Part shown: piece by piece, positions 11,426 to 20,864 of the stretch
Layout of the letters: each line of letters opens with the position of its first letter
How positions within the stretch are numbered: position 1 is the stretch's first letter
Assembly (NCBI RefSeq): GCF_006494815.1
Contig: NZ_CP041091.1
Span: forward strand, 1,949,001 to 2,013,000
Direction of reading: 5' to 3'
DNA: 64,000 nt
DNA from: Nocardioides sambongensis
GTDB lineage: Bacteria; Actinomycetota; Actinomycetes; Propionibacteriales; Nocardioidaceae
Made by a program: the position numbers and the translations under genes
The notes under the pieces: generated by a model
Told to the model about the DNA's origin: nothing
The model's input: only the letters and a program-made list of their open reading frames with translations
Databases searched by the model: none

Positions 11426-11484
11426 GCGTCGCCGACCCGCACCGCCTCAGCGGCCGGCCGCGAGCGTCCCCGGGCCGGCGGATC

Positions 11485-12354
11485 TCAGCCCACGAAGACC
11501 GCCACCGGGCGGGCCTGCTCACCGCGCGGCTCGTAGAGGGCCAGGAACTCGCCGTCGTCGAAGACGGCGGTCAGCCCGGTCAGCGGGAGGTCGAGGGACC
11601 GGCCGTAGCGGACGTCGCGGCCCTGCTCGGCCGAGAGGTCCACGGCCGGGAAGGTGGCCCGGGCCGCCGCTGCGAGCGGCACCAGGGCGAAGTCGTCCTC
11701 GAGCTCGGCCAGGGTGTGCGCCGCGTCGAGCCCGAACCCCCCGACCGCGGTACGACGCAGCGCGGTCAGGTGCCCCCCGACTCCGAGCAGCGCCCCGGTG
11801 TCGCGGGCGATGGCGCGGATGTAGGTGCCGCTGGAGCAGCGGACGGTGATGTCGATCTCGGGTGCCGCACCGAGCGCGACCCGACCGACGTCGATCGAGT
11901 CGATCCGGACCCGGCGTGCTGCGAGCTCCACGTCCTCTCCGTCGCGGACCCGCTGGTAGGCGCGCTTGCCGTCGACCTTGATCGCCGAGACGGCGGTGGG
12001 CACCTGGTCGATCTCCCCCACCTGGGTGGCCAGCGCCGCGCGGATCGCGGCCTCGTCCACGGCGGAGGCGTCGGTGCTGGAGACCGGCTCGCCCTCGGCG
12101 TCGTCGGTGGTGGTGACGCTGCCCAGCCGGACGGTGGCCTGGTAGACCTTGTCGGTGAGCATCAGGTGACCGAGCAGGCGGGTCGCCCGGTTGATGCCCA
12201 GCACGAGCACGCCGGTGGCCATCGGGTCGAGCGTGCCGGCGTGACCCACCTTGCGGGTGCCGGCCAGGCGGCGTACCCGGGCGACGACCCCGTGGCTGGT
12301 GATGCCCGCGGGCTTGTCGACGACGACCAGGCCCGACGCAGCGGGCCGGCTCAC
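11485..12354 (-). CDS. truB: tRNA pseudouridine(55) synthase
   Basis: 289-residue TruB, which makes the T-loop pseudouridine of tRNAs. The N-terminus [17 protein letters not shown] is diagnostic, and the catalytic aspartate lies in [28 protein letters not shown] is the conserved tRNA-contact block. Its start overlaps the rbfA stop by four bases (12351-12354), so rbfA and truB are translationally coupled, as in most bacteria. Confidence 0.97.
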   Translation of the reverse strand: MSRPAASGLVVVDKPAGITSHGVVARVRRLAGTRKVGHAGTLDPMATGVLVLGINRATRLLGHLMLTDKVYQATVRLGSVTTTDDAEGEPVSSTDASAVDEAAIRAALATQVGEIDQVPTAVSAIKVDGKRAYQRVRDGEDVELAARRVRIDSIDVGRVALGAAPEIDITVRCSSGTYIRAIARDTGALLGVGGHLTALRRTAVGGFGLDAAHTLAELEDDFALVPLAAAARATFPAVDLSAEQGRDVRYGRSLDLPLTGLTAVFDDGEFLALYEPRGEQARPVAVFVG

Positions 12355-12818
12355 TCCTCGTCGTCCCCGTCGAGGTCGGGGTCGATCTCGTCCTCGTCGA
12401 GCTCGCGCGGCTTCTTGTAGGGGTCGGCCTCCCCGGCGGGAGCCTTGCCCTCCCTGGTCGCGGCGACCTCGGCGTCGGCGGCCCGGGCGCGGGCGAGCAC
12501 CTCGTCGAGGTGGCGCGCGTTCTCCGGGATGCCGTCGAACTCGAAGGAGAGCGCCGGGACGTGGCGCATCCCCAGCTGCTTGCCGACCTCCGAGCGCAGC
12601 AGCCCCTTGGCGGACTCCAGCGCGGTGCGGGTGGCGGCCTGGTCGCCGTCCTCGCCGAGGACGGTGTAGAAGATCGTCGCCTGCTGGTTGTCACCGGTGA
12701 CCCGGACATCGGTGATGGTGACGAATCCGAGGCGCGGGTCCTTGATCCGCCGCTCCAGCATCTCGGCGACGATGACCTGGATCCGGTCGGCGATCTTGCG
12801 CGCCCGCGGGTTGCTCAT
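12351..12818 (-). CDS. rbfA: 30S ribosome-binding factor A
   Basis: 155-residue RbfA, a KH-fold late maturation factor of the 30S subunit. [21 protein letters not shown] and [22 protein letters not shown] are the diagnostic first half. The last 45 residues are an acidic, low-complexity tail (ending [10 protein letters not shown]), longer than in E. coli but usual in actinobacteria. It sits between infB and truB, but a strong terminator separates it from infB, and I see no convincing -10 box (TAGGAC six bases before the ATG is the nearest). Confidence 0.96.
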   Translation of the reverse strand: MSNPRARKIADRIQVIVAEMLERRIKDPRLGFVTITDVRVTGDNQQATIFYTVLGEDGDQAATRTALESAKGLLRSEVGKQLGMRHVPALSFEFDGIPENARHLDEVLARARAADAEVAATREGKAPAGEADPYKKPRELDEDEIDPDLDGDDEE

Positions 12819-12882
12819 GGGTATGTCCTATCAGTACGTGGGGGTGCGTGGAACCGACGCCTGCACGCCGGTCGACAGCGCA

Positions 12883-12920
12883 GACCCGGCGCTCCGCACG
12901 TGGGTGCGGAGCGCCGGGTC
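12883..12920 (-). terminator. 17-bp perfect hairpin after infB
   Basis: Bases 12883-12899 and 12904-12920 are exact complements with a GTGG loop. The hairpin begins 19 bases after the infB stop and ends 65 bases before rbfA. There is no T tract. It is expected to stop or attenuate infB transcripts ahead of rbfA-truB. Confidence 0.75.
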
Positions 12921-12938
12921 GGTGGGATCGCGTGCGGG

Positions 12939-15802
12939 TCAGGCCCGCGGGATCTCCTTCATCTCGAAGGCCTCGACGATGTCGCCCTCCTTGATGTCCT
13001 GGAAGTTCTTGAGCACGAGACCGCACTCGAAGCCCTCCCTGACCTCCGACGCGTCGTCCTTCTCCCGCTTGAGCGAGGCGAGGTCGAGGTTGTCGGAGAT
13101 GACGGCGCCGTCGCGGAGCAGACGCACCTTGGCGTTGCGCCGGATCAGGCCGCTGGTGACCATGCAACCGGCGATGTTGCCGATCTTGGAGGAGCGGAAG
13201 ATCGCCCGGATCTCGGCCTGGCCGAGCTGGACCTCTTCGTACTCCGGCTTGAGCATGCCCTTGAGGGCCGCCTCGATCTCCTCGATCGCCTGGTAGATGA
13301 CCGAGTAGTAGCGGATCTCGACGCCTTCCTTGTCGGCCATCTGCGCCGCCTTGCCCTGGGGCCGGACGTTGAAGCCGATGATGATGGCGTCCGAGGCGGC
13401 GGCCAGGTCGACGTTGGTCTCGGTGATCGCACCGACACCGCGGTCGATGACCCGGAGGCTGACCTCGTCGCCGACGTCGATCTGGGCCAGTGCGTCCTCC
13501 AGGGCCTCGACCGAACCGGACACGTCGCCCTTGAGGATGAGGTTGAGCTCCTGGCTCTCGCCCTTCTCCATGGAAGCCATGAAGTCCTCGAGGGAACGGC
13601 GCACCCGGCGCTTCGCCTGCTGGGCGGCACGCTCGCGTGCCTCCCGCTTCTCAGCGATCTGGCGCGCCATCCGGTCGTCCTCGACCACGATGAAGTTCTG
13701 GCCGGCACCGGGCACCGAGGAGAGACCGAGGACCATCGCCGGACGAGCCGGGTCGGCCTCTGCCATCTCCGTGCCGTGCTCGTCGAGCATGGCACGCACC
13801 CGACCGTAGGCGGGGCCGGCGACGATCGAGTCACCGACGCGCAGGGTGCCGCGCTGGACCAGGATCGTGGCGACCGGACCGCGACCGCGGTCCAGGTGCG
13901 CCTCGACGACCAGGCCCTGGGCGTCCTGCACGGGGTTGGCCCGCAGGTCCAGCGACGCGTCGGCGGTCAGCACGATCGACTCGAGCAGCTTGTCGAGGTT
14001 CTGACCGGCCTTGGCCGAGACGTCGACGAACATGGTGTCGCCGCCGTACTCCTCGGGACCAGCCCGTACTCGGACAGCTCGCCACGGACCTTGACCGGGT
14101 CGGCGTCGGGCTTGTCGATCTTGTTCACCGCGACCACGATCGGCACCTCGGCCGCCTTGGCGTGGTTGAGCGCCTCGATCGTCTGCGGCATCACGCCGTC
14201 GTCGGCCGCGACCACCAGCACCGCGATGTCGGTCGCCTGCGCACCACGGGCACGCATGGCGGTGAACGCCTCGTGACCCGGGGTGTCGATGAAGGTGATC
14301 CGACGGTCCTCGCCGTCCACGTCGGTGTGCACCTGGTACGCACCGATGTGCTGGGTGATGCCACCGGCCTCACCCGCGACGACGTTGGCGTTGCGCAGCG
14401 CGTCGAGCAGCTTGGTCTTACCGTGGTCGACGTGACCCATCACGGTCACCACCGGCGGCCGGACGACCAGGTCGTCCTCGTCGCCCTCGTCGGCGCCGAA
14501 CTCGATGTCGAACGACTCGAGCAGCTCGCGGTCCTCGTCCTCGGGCGAGACGACCTCGACCTTGTAGTTGAGCTCGTCACCGAGCAGCTCCAGGGTCTCG
14601 TCACCGACCGACTGGGTCGCGGTGACCATCTCACCGAGGTGGAACAGCATCTGCACCAGCGAGGCCGCGTCGACGCCGATCTTCTCCGCGAAGTCGGTCA
14701 GCGAGGAGCCGCGGGCCAGACGCACGGTCTCGCCGTTGCCCTTGCGGACCCGCATGCCGCCGATGGTCGGGGCCTCCATGGCCTCGAACTCCTGGCGACG
14801 TGCCCGCTTGGACTTCCGTCCGCGACGCGCCGGACCACCCGGACGCCCGAAGGCGCCCTGGGTCTGGCCACGCTGGCCGGGGCGGCCGCCGCCGGGGCGA
14901 CCGCCGCCGAAGCCGCCGGGGCGACCCGGAGCTCCGCCGCCCGGACCGCCACGGCCCGGGGCACCGCCACGACCGGGCGCACCCGGTCGGCCGGGCGCAC
15001 CGCCACGTCCACCGGGACCACCTCGGCCACCGTTGCCGGCGCCGAAGGCGGCCGGGGACTTGGGCATCATCGCCGGGTTCGGGCGCGGCATCCCCGGACG
15101 GCCGCCGGGGGCTGCCGGACGCGGTCCACGGGACTCGCCACCGCTGCCGCCGGCGTCGCCGCCGCCGGTGTCACGCTGCGGGGCGGGCCGTCGGCCCATG
15201 CCCTGTGACGAGGCGAACGGGTTGTTGCCGGGGCGCGGCGTACCGCCGGGCTTGCCGACCGGACGCGGCGCCGGAGCCTTGGGCTTGGGTGCACCGGGCT
15301 TCGGCGCGGAGGCGCCGCCGTCCCGGCGCGGTGCGGGCTTGCGGGCTGCCGGGGCCTCGGGGGCCGGCTTGGGCGCGGCGGGACCGGGCTTGGGCGCGGC
15401 AGGGCCGGGCTTGGGCGCGGCGGGGCCGGGCTTCGGCGCTGCCTTCTTCGGCGCCTCCGGGGCCGGCGCCGGCGCCGGGGCCGGGGTCTCGGCGGCGGGG
15501 GCCTGGGCCTCGGCCGCAGGCGCCTCGGCGACCGGAGCCGCGGGGGCCGGCTTCGGGCCGGGCTTGGGTGCTGCCTTCTTCGCGGCGGGCTTGGCGGCAG
15601 GCTTGTCAGCCGGCTGCGCCGGGGCGTCGCCGCCGGACTTCAGCTTGTCGCCGTACTCCTTGCGGAAGCGCATCTCCGCAGGCAGCTCGACGGTGGAGCT
15701 CGCCGACTTGACGAACTCCCCCATCTCCTTGAACTTCTCGAGAACGAACTTGCTCTCGACTCCGAACTCCTTGGCGAGTTCGTGGACTCGGGTCTTGGCC
15801 AC
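12939..15802 (-). CDS. infB: translation initiation factor IF-2, frameshifted
   Basis: IF-2 is the GTPase that brings initiator tRNA to the 30S subunit and drives subunit joining. After the N-terminal VHELAKEFG domain there is a very long Pro/Ala/Lys- then Gly/Arg-rich linker (residues about 60-330). The G domain follows, with [17 protein letters not shown] (G1), DTPGHEAF (G3) and [10 protein letters not shown] (G4), and then the C-terminal beta-barrel domains. The frame is lost after SEYGLVP and resumes at [17 protein letters not shown]; one base is missing near the GGG at 14055-14057. The restored protein is about 954 residues. The GTG start has AGAAGGAG four bases upstream. Confidence 0.96.
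15360..15445 (-). repeat. in-gene 21-bp minisatellite in infB
   Basis: Three near-identical tandem copies of a 21-base unit encode APKPGPA three times, followed by a degenerate [10 protein letters not shown]. It lies within the disordered linker of IF-2, where copy number can vary freely. Confidence 0.7.
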
Positions 15803-15898
15803 GTTTCTCCTTCTGGCCCAAGACCCGATCGGGGGATCTCAGACCGCTGGTGGGTGGTGCAGAACGAACTGGCTCATCGCGAAGTACTCATCGAGTGC

Positions 15899-16258
15899 TC
15901 ATGAGCTGCTGCTCCAGTCTCTGTCGGTCGGATCGGCACGGATGCGAGTCAGGTAGTCCGCCAGCGGCACGCTGGAGAGTCCTGCCCCGTCCTGCGTGAA
16001 GCGCAGGGCACGGGCGAAGGCTCTCCGCCGCACCGCGAGGTCGTAACACTCGGTCGTGGGATGCAGGTGCGCCCCGCGACCGGGTGCGGAACCGTCGGGA
16101 TCGGGCCGGACGATCGGGTGACCGTCGTGGTCCGAGCCGGCGGTCACCCGCAACAACTCGCGTCGGGAAGCCCGTTGACGACAACCGATGCAGGTGCGGA
16201 CCGGTCCCTCGAGGAGAGATCCGTCCGTTTCGGCATGGGATTGCAGTCGGCGGGCCAC
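15899..16258 (-). CDS. YlxR-family RNA-binding protein (DUF448)
   Basis: About 119 residues. The YlxR signature is clear: VRTCIGCRQRASRRELLRV near residue 20 and the GRGAHLHP block later. The family is encoded between nusA and infB in Gram-positive bacteria and is a nucleoid/RNA-associated protein; its precise role is unsettled. I chose the GTG at 16258 because TAGAGT lies eight bases upstream, giving a leaderless start; a TTG three codons earlier would overlap that box. The Cys pair of the family's C-x-x-C is present (CIGC). It is cut off from nusA here by an inserted gene and terminators. Confidence 0.88.
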   Translation of the reverse strand: MARRLQSHAETDGSLLEGPVRTCIGCRQRASRRELLRVTAGSDHDGHPIVRPDPDGSAPGRGAHLHPTTECYDLAVRRRAFARALRFTQDGAGLSSVPLADYLTRIRADPTDRDWSSSS

Positions 16259-16266
16259 CGGCGTCA

Positions 16267-16272
16267 ACTCTA
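16267..16272 (-). promoter_or_regulatory. -10 box of leaderless ylxR promoter
   Basis: TAGAGT on the minus strand eight bases before the chosen GTG of ylxR. An independent promoter here makes sense because the gene is separated from nusA. Confidence 0.5.
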
Positions 16273-16309
16273 CCGCTTCGCCCGCACGACACCGAACCGG
16301 GATGCCCGG

Positions 16310-17866
16310 TCAGTCGCAGTAGAACGGTCTCGCGGCCCGCTGGTAGGTGGCCAGCACCGCGCCGTCGGCGTCGGTGTAGGTCATCGAGCCGTCGGCCTCC
16401 AGCGTCGCGAAGCCGTAGACGCTCCCCGAGGGGATGCCGTCGCGCTTCGGCACCGGCCACCCCCGGGGTGCCCCCGACCACGCCTCGGGCCACGTCCTCG
16501 CGCCGTCGTCGGTGCGACGCCAGGTGCTGTCGGCGAACCAGACCCGCTCGATCCCGCAGTGGGTGTTGAGCGGGTGCGCGTAGGTGGTGCCCATCTCCGG
16601 CGCCTCCCCCTCGGCCAGCATCGTCACCTGCACGGTCTCCGGCTCGGCGACTGACGACGCGTCGGGGACCTCGCCCCAGGAGGTCCACGTGCGCACCCGC
16701 ACCCCGCGAGCCGTCGTACCGAGTGCCAGCACGCGCCCGTCGGCGGTGCCGACCACTGCGTCCAGCTCGTCGCTCGCGCCGAGGGCGACCGGTCGCCAAG
16801 CTCCGTCTCCCTCCCCGGCGACGACCACCGGTGGGGGTTGGGCTCCGCACTGCCGGAGATCGGCATAGCAGACCTCCGGGCTGAACCAGTCGGGCTCGCC
16901 GCCGGCCGCCGCCTGCCAGGTGAGGAAGCGGTCGCCGGCGCGCCAGAGGGGTGCCCAGTCCTCCTCGTCGGCGGCACCGAGACCCGCGACCGGGCGCCAG
17001 GAGAGGCCTGCATCGTCCGAGCGCACGACGCGACGGTCACCACCGACGACCGTCGCGAGCACGGGGCCGTTCGTCGTGGCGTCGAGACCGACGACGCGCT
17101 GGGCCGCCGCCAGGTCGCTGTCGTCGGAGGCTCGCCAGGTCTCACCGTCGTCGCTGGTCCAGATCGCGGCGTGGGGGCCGACCTGGCCGCCGAGGACGAT
17201 CGTCGATCCGGTCGTGACGGCATCGCCGACGGCGGACTCCGTCCGGTAGCCGCGGTAGTCGGGCACGTCCGGAAGATCGACCTCGGCGTAGGTGCTCCCG
17301 TCGGTGCTGCTCCACGCCTGCGCCGTGAAGCCGCCCATCGACGGGTCGTCCGCCGTACGGTAGGCGCCGACGGCGAGCAGCTGTTGGTCGTGGACGACGA
17401 GGTCGTTGACATCGGCGGGCCGGGCGAACCCGGTCACCTCGACCCGCTCCCAGACCAGTCCGTCGTCGCTGCGCACCGCGAACGGCTCGTGCACGAGCTC
17501 CTCGTCGCCGCCACGTCGCTCGACCCCTCCGGTCCCCAGCGCGTACCAGGCGCCGTCGGCGAGCCGGACCGGATCGTCGAGCATCGCCCACCGCACGCCG
17601 GTGACGAGCTCCTCACCCGGCCGGAACGGCCCCCCGTCGTCGGAGAACTGCGACCGGACGACGCCGTCGTCGGAGGTGGTCAGCACGAGTACGGCGTCCC
17701 CGTGGACCGCCACGGCCAGCGGGGAGTCCGCACCGCGGTCCAGGACAAGGTGCTGCTCGGCCGGGGCGGCACCGGTCTGCGGCGCCGGCGCGGAGGGCTG
17801 CTCGCCGCAGGAGGTCAGGACGCCGACCCCGAACGCCACCGCCAGGCACACCGCTCCGATCCGCAT
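16310..17866 (-). CDS. secreted lipoprotein with Asp-box (BNR-like) repeats
   Basis: 518 residues. The N-terminus is a lipoprotein signal peptide with lipobox LTSC, so Cys20 should be lipidated and the protein anchored outside the membrane. The body has repeated S-x-D-x-G-x-T/S-W boxes: SDDGETW, SDDAGLSW, STDGSTY, RSDDGLVW and RTDDGARTW. These are typical of six-bladed beta-propellers such as sialidases, but I see no sialidase arginine triad, so enzyme activity should not be assumed. It sits between nusA and ylxR, which are normally adjacent, and is preceded by two strong palindromes that should block read-through from nusA. Function unknown. Confidence 0.8.
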   Translation of the reverse strand: MRIGAVCLAVAFGVGVLTSCGEQPSAPAPQTGAAPAEQHLVLDRGADSPLAVAVHGDAVLVLTTSDDGVVRSQFSDDGGPFRPGEELVTGVRWAMLDDPVRLADGAWYALGTGGVERRGGDEELVHEPFAVRSDDGLVWERVEVTGFARPADVNDLVVHDQQLLAVGAYRTADDPSMGGFTAQAWSSTDGSTYAEVDLPDVPDYRGYRTESAVGDAVTTGSTIVLGGQVGPHAAIWTSDDGETWRASDDSDLAAAQRVVGLDATTNGPVLATVVGGDRRVVRSDDAGLSWRPVAGLGAADEEDWAPLWRAGDRFLTWQAAAGGEPDWFSPEVCYADLRQCGAQPPPVVVAGEGDGAWRPVALGASDELDAVVGTADGRVLALGTTARGVRVRTWTSWGEVPDASSVAEPETVQVTMLAEGEAPEMGTTYAHPLNTHCGIERVWFADSTWRRTDDGARTWPEAWSGAPRGWPVPKRDGIPSGSVYGFATLEADGSMTYTDADGAVLATYQRAARPFYCD

Positions 17867-17923
17867 GCGGCTTCGACGAACGGATCCAGCGCACGGTTCC
17901 GCACCAAGGGGGACTTGTCGGCC

Positions 17924-17971
17924 GAAACCCGCACGACACGCCGATGCGCACCGGCGTGTCGTGCGGGTTTC
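17924..17971 (-). terminator. 20-bp perfect hairpin after nusA
   Basis: Bases 17924-17943 pair exactly with 17952-17971 around an 8-base loop. It lies about 30 bases beyond the nusA stop and 58 bases before the lipoprotein start. The arm GCGGGTTTC is shared with the overlapping palindrome at 17962-17995, so only one of the two structures can form fully. Confidence 0.75.
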
Positions 17972-17995
17972 ACCGGTCGACCGGTGAAACCCGCA
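17962..17995 (-). terminator. 34-bp perfect palindrome overlapping the nusA terminator
   Basis: Positions 17962-17995 are fully self-complementary, with no loop, centred on a SalI-like GTCGAC at the middle of CCGGTCGACCGG. It starts seven bases after the nusA stop codon. It competes with the adjacent hairpin for its left arm. It may act as terminator, RNA-switch or protein-binding site. Confidence 0.65.
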
Positions 17996-18001
17996 GGCCC
18001 G

Positions 18002-18982
18002 TCAGTCCGCGTCCACCGGCTCCTCATCGGAGTGGATGTCGATGCGCCACCCGGTCAGGCGGGCGGCGAGACGGGCGTTCTGGCCCTCCTTGCCGATCGC
18101 CAGGGACAGCTGGAAGTCCGGGACGACGACGCGTGCCGACCGAGCGGCCTCGTCGACGACGGTCACCGACTTCACCTGGGCCGGCGAGAGTGCGTTCGCG
18201 ACCAGCCTGGCCGGGTCGTCGGACCAGTCGACGATGTCGATCTTCTCGCCCGAGAGCTCGGCCATCACGTTGCGCACCCGCTGGCCCATCGGACCGATGC
18301 AGGCGCCCTTGGCGTTGAGCCCGGAGACGGTCGAGCGGACCGCGATCTTGGTCCGGTGCCCGGCCTCCCGGGCGATCGCCGAGATCTCCACCGAGCCGTC
18401 CGCGATCTCGGGCACCTCGAGCGCGAAGAGCTTCTTCACCAGGTTGGGGTGGGTGCGCGACAACGTGACCTGCGGGCCCCGCATGCCCTTGCGCACCGAC
18501 ACCACCAGGCACTTGATCCGGGTCCCGTGCCGGTAGTCCTCACCGGGCACCCGCTCACCGACCGGCAGCAGCGCCTCGAGCTTGCCGAGATCGACCATCA
18601 CGTCGTCGCGGTTGCGACCCTGCTGGATCACACCGGAGAGGATGTCGCCCTCCTTGCCGGAGAACTCGCCGAACTTGATCTCGTCCTCGGCGTCGCGCAG
18701 CCGCTGCAGCATGATCTGCTTCGCCGTGGTCGCCGCGATCCGGCCGAAGCCGTCCGGGGTGTCGTCGTACTCCCCGATCCGGTTGCCCTCGGCATCGAGC
18801 TCGGCCGCCATCACCCGGACGTGCCCGGACTTGCGGTCCAGGTCGACCCGGGCGTCCTCGTGCGCGCCCGGCGTCTTGTGGTAGGCGGTCAGCAGCGCCT
18901 GCTCGATCGCCTCGACCAGGACATCGAACTTGATCTCCTTCTCGCGCTCCAGCATCCGCAGGATGCTCAGGTCGATGTCCAT
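18002..18982 (-). CDS. nusA: transcription termination/antitermination factor NusA
   Basis: 326-residue NusA of the short actinobacterial form, without the C-terminal acidic repeats. The N-terminal polymerase-binding domain ([17 protein letters not shown]) is followed by the S1 domain ([22 protein letters not shown]) and two KH domains ([17 protein letters not shown] and [19 protein letters not shown]). It controls pausing, termination and rRNA antitermination. The ATG overlaps the rimP stop, so the two are coupled. Strong palindromes immediately follow its stop codon. Confidence 0.97.
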   Translation of the reverse strand: MDIDLSILRMLEREKEIKFDVLVEAIEQALLTAYHKTPGAHEDARVDLDRKSGHVRVMAAELDAEGNRIGEYDDTPDGFGRIAATTAKQIMLQRLRDAEDEIKFGEFSGKEGDILSGVIQQGRNRDDVMVDLGKLEALLPVGERVPGEDYRHGTRIKCLVVSVRKGMRGPQVTLSRTHPNLVKKLFALEVPEIADGSVEISAIAREAGHRTKIAVRSTVSGLNAKGACIGPMGQRVRNVMAELSGEKIDIVDWSDDPARLVANALSPAQVKSVTVVDEAARSARVVVPDFQLSLAIGKEGQNARLAARLTGWRIDIHSDEEPVDAD

Positions 18983-19476
18983 CAGTGATCGTCCTTCCGG
19001 TTGAACTCGATCTGTACCAGGGCCTTCGTGATCTCGGCCCGGTCGAGAACCTGCTCGACGCCGTCGACCCGCAACGTCACCCGCGCATCGTCGCTGGCGG
19101 CGATCCTGCCGACCAGTGTCCGCCCGTCCTCGAGGGTGGCCTTCACCATCCGTCCCTCGTTGCGCCGCCAGTGGCGGGCCAGGGTGAGTGGGCGGTCCAC
19201 GCCGCGCGAGGTCACCTCGAGGGTGTAGGGCTGCTCGCCCATCACGTCGGTCGCCTCGATCTCCGCATCGATGATCTTGGTGGCCGTGGCGACGTCGTCC
19301 AGCGTGATCCCACCGTCCTTGTCGATGGCGACGCGCAGCACACGGCGCTTGCCGGCCGGGGTGATCTCCACGGCCTCCACGTCCACACCCAGCTCGGCGA
19401 GACGACCGTCCTCGCCACCGATCAGGGACTCGATCCTCGCTGCGTCGCGATCCGCGGAGGTTCTGTTCGAACTCAT
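18982..19476 (-). CDS. rimP: ribosome maturation factor RimP
   Basis: 164-residue RimP, required for 30S assembly. [22 protein letters not shown] is the signature block between the two domains, and [21 protein letters not shown] precedes it. An in-frame start lies 12 codons further upstream, but the ATG at 19476 has GGAGA at good spacing and gives the usual length. Its stop TGA overlaps the nusA ATG. Confidence 0.95.
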   Translation of the reverse strand: MSSNRTSADRDAARIESLIGGEDGRLAELGVDVEAVEITPAGKRRVLRVAIDKDGGITLDDVATATKIIDAEIEATDVMGEQPYTLEVTSRGVDRPLTLARHWRRNEGRMVKATLEDGRTLVGRIAASDDARVTLRVDGVEQVLDRAEITKALVQIEFNRKDDH

Positions 19477-19567
19477 CGGAGTCTCCTGTGTCCTGTTGTG
19501 GGTCTTCACCACCCCGAACGCCCGGACGGGCGAACAGGGTCGAGAAGGACACGATAGCGGCTGCGGA

Positions 19568-19573
19568 TAAGGT
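19568..19573 (+). promoter_or_regulatory. -10 box of leaderless DUF4439 promoter
   Basis: TAAGGT lies six bases before the GTG at 19580. It supports this GTG, which opens a lipoprotein signal peptide, over upstream starts in another frame. Confidence 0.5.
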
Positions 19574-19579
19574 CACCGG

Positions 19580-20528
19580 GTGCCCCGCCCCGACGTCCGC
19601 CCGCCGCTGCTGCGACGCCGCCGTCTGCTCGGCTCGGCGACGGCCCTCGCGGGCCTGCTCGTGGTCGGCGCCGCGGGGTGTGACGCAGGGGACGCGCCGG
19701 CCCCGAGGGCGCGGTGACACCGACGGCTCCCCGGTGGACGCCGACACCGAGCTGGTGGAGCGCACCGGGCAACAGATCGCCGACAGCGCCGCCGTGGTGA
19801 CGGCCGCGGGCGCTGCGGCACCGGCCCTGCGGCCGCAGACCCGACGCCTGGACGCGCTGCACGACGCGCACCTCGCCGCGCTGGAGTGGGCGGGCGACCC
19901 CCGGCCCGCCGACACCGTACGGCGCGGCCAGGCGGCAGCGACCGTCGAGCGGACCGAGCAGCAGCTGCAGCGCGACCTCGTCGATGCCTCCCTCGACGCC
20001 GGGAGCGGCGGCCTGGCCCAGCTCTTCGCCGCCATGGCGGCCGGCATCGCGCAGCAGGAGGGCGCGGTCGAGATCCCGGGTCCCTCGGTCCCCTCGGGCG
20101 GTACCGCGACCGTGCCGGCGCTGCAGGAGGCGCTGGCCGCCGAGCATGCTGCCGTCTTCGTGCTCGGCGCCCTCGGCGCCCGCACCTCGCAGTCGGCCGC
20201 GCCGACGTCGTACGGGCTGCTGACCGACGCCTACCTGACGCACCAGGCCCGACGTGACACGCTGGTGGAGATGGTGCGCGCGGCCGGCGCCAGTCCCCGA
20301 CCCGCCGAGCCGGGCTACCAGCTCGGCGCCCTGCAGAACGCGGCGCAGATCGAGCGGCGGGCAGGGCAGCTGGAGACCTCGTGCCAGGACGTCTACGCCT
20401 ACCTGGTGGCCAACGCCACCGGGGCGCAGCGGCGGTATGCGATCGGCGCACTCCTCGACGCGGCGGTACGCGCCCGCTCGTTCGGCGCCGCGGCGGAGAA
20501 CCTTCCCGGACTCGCCGACCAGGGTTGA
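19580..20528 (+). CDS. DUF4439 ferritin-like-fold lipoprotein, frameshifted
   Basis: About 315 residues after repair. The start has an arginine-rich N-region, a hydrophobic [14 protein letters not shown] core and a lipobox ending AAGC. The mature part is helical, and [20 protein letters not shown] matches the DUF4439 four-helix, ferritin-like domain, whose function is unknown. The signal-peptide frame and the domain frame differ. Removing one G from the G4 run at 19688-19691 joins them as [19 protein letters not shown], so this is the only clear case in the window of a base too many. It is divergent from rimP, a placement common in actinobacteria. Confidence 0.8.
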
Positions 20529-20864
20529 CCACGGAGCCGGGCGGAGGCTCTCCTCCGCACCAGGTGCCGGAAAAACTCCGATGACCCGTGCGTTGCGCCT
20601 GCGGGGAACTCCCGAGATGTTCCCCGAAGACCACACGGGCCATCGGTGACCGGGGACAACGGTCTTGAGATCGAGCGGAGAGGTGGGGCTCGCCGCTGCG
20701 ACATGCACGATCATGCAACACCGAGGTACCTCAGGTCGCCCCCGAGCGATCCTCAGAAATGTGCACTGCACAAACCTGCAGTTCGTGACGGCGTCCGCGG
20801 GCACCTTGCAGACTTCTGCAGGACCCCCTCTGCGGAGTACCCGACGACGGCCGGGCCGGCAGGC
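20529..20864. other. gene-free gap between convergent DUF4439 and CoA-transferase genes
   Basis: 336 bases. It holds the hairpin above, a second 8-bp stem (CGGGGAAC 20602-20609, GTTCCCCG 20619-20626), and a possible 22-codon reading frame (20581-20649) that I cannot support as a gene. It also holds a cluster of TGCA dyads: TGTGCACTGCACA at 20760-20772, ACTGCA-N6-TGCAGT at 20765-20782 and TGCAGA-N2-TCTGCA at 20807-20820. No gene starts here, which makes operator-like dyads unexpected. Confidence 0.55.
20541..20558 (+). terminator. hairpin after DUF4439 gene
   Basis: GCGGAGG (20541-20547) and CCTCCGC (20552-20558) form a 7-bp stem with loop CTCT, 12 bases after the stop codon. Confidence 0.55.

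Noticed and set aside
14698..15208. Gly/Pro/Thr-rich plus-strand frames over infB
   Set aside because: These are antisense readings of the low-complexity IF-2 linker.
16310..17866. Sialidase
   Set aside because: Asp-boxes are present but the arginine triad and nucleophile tyrosine context are not evident; a binding propeller is safer.
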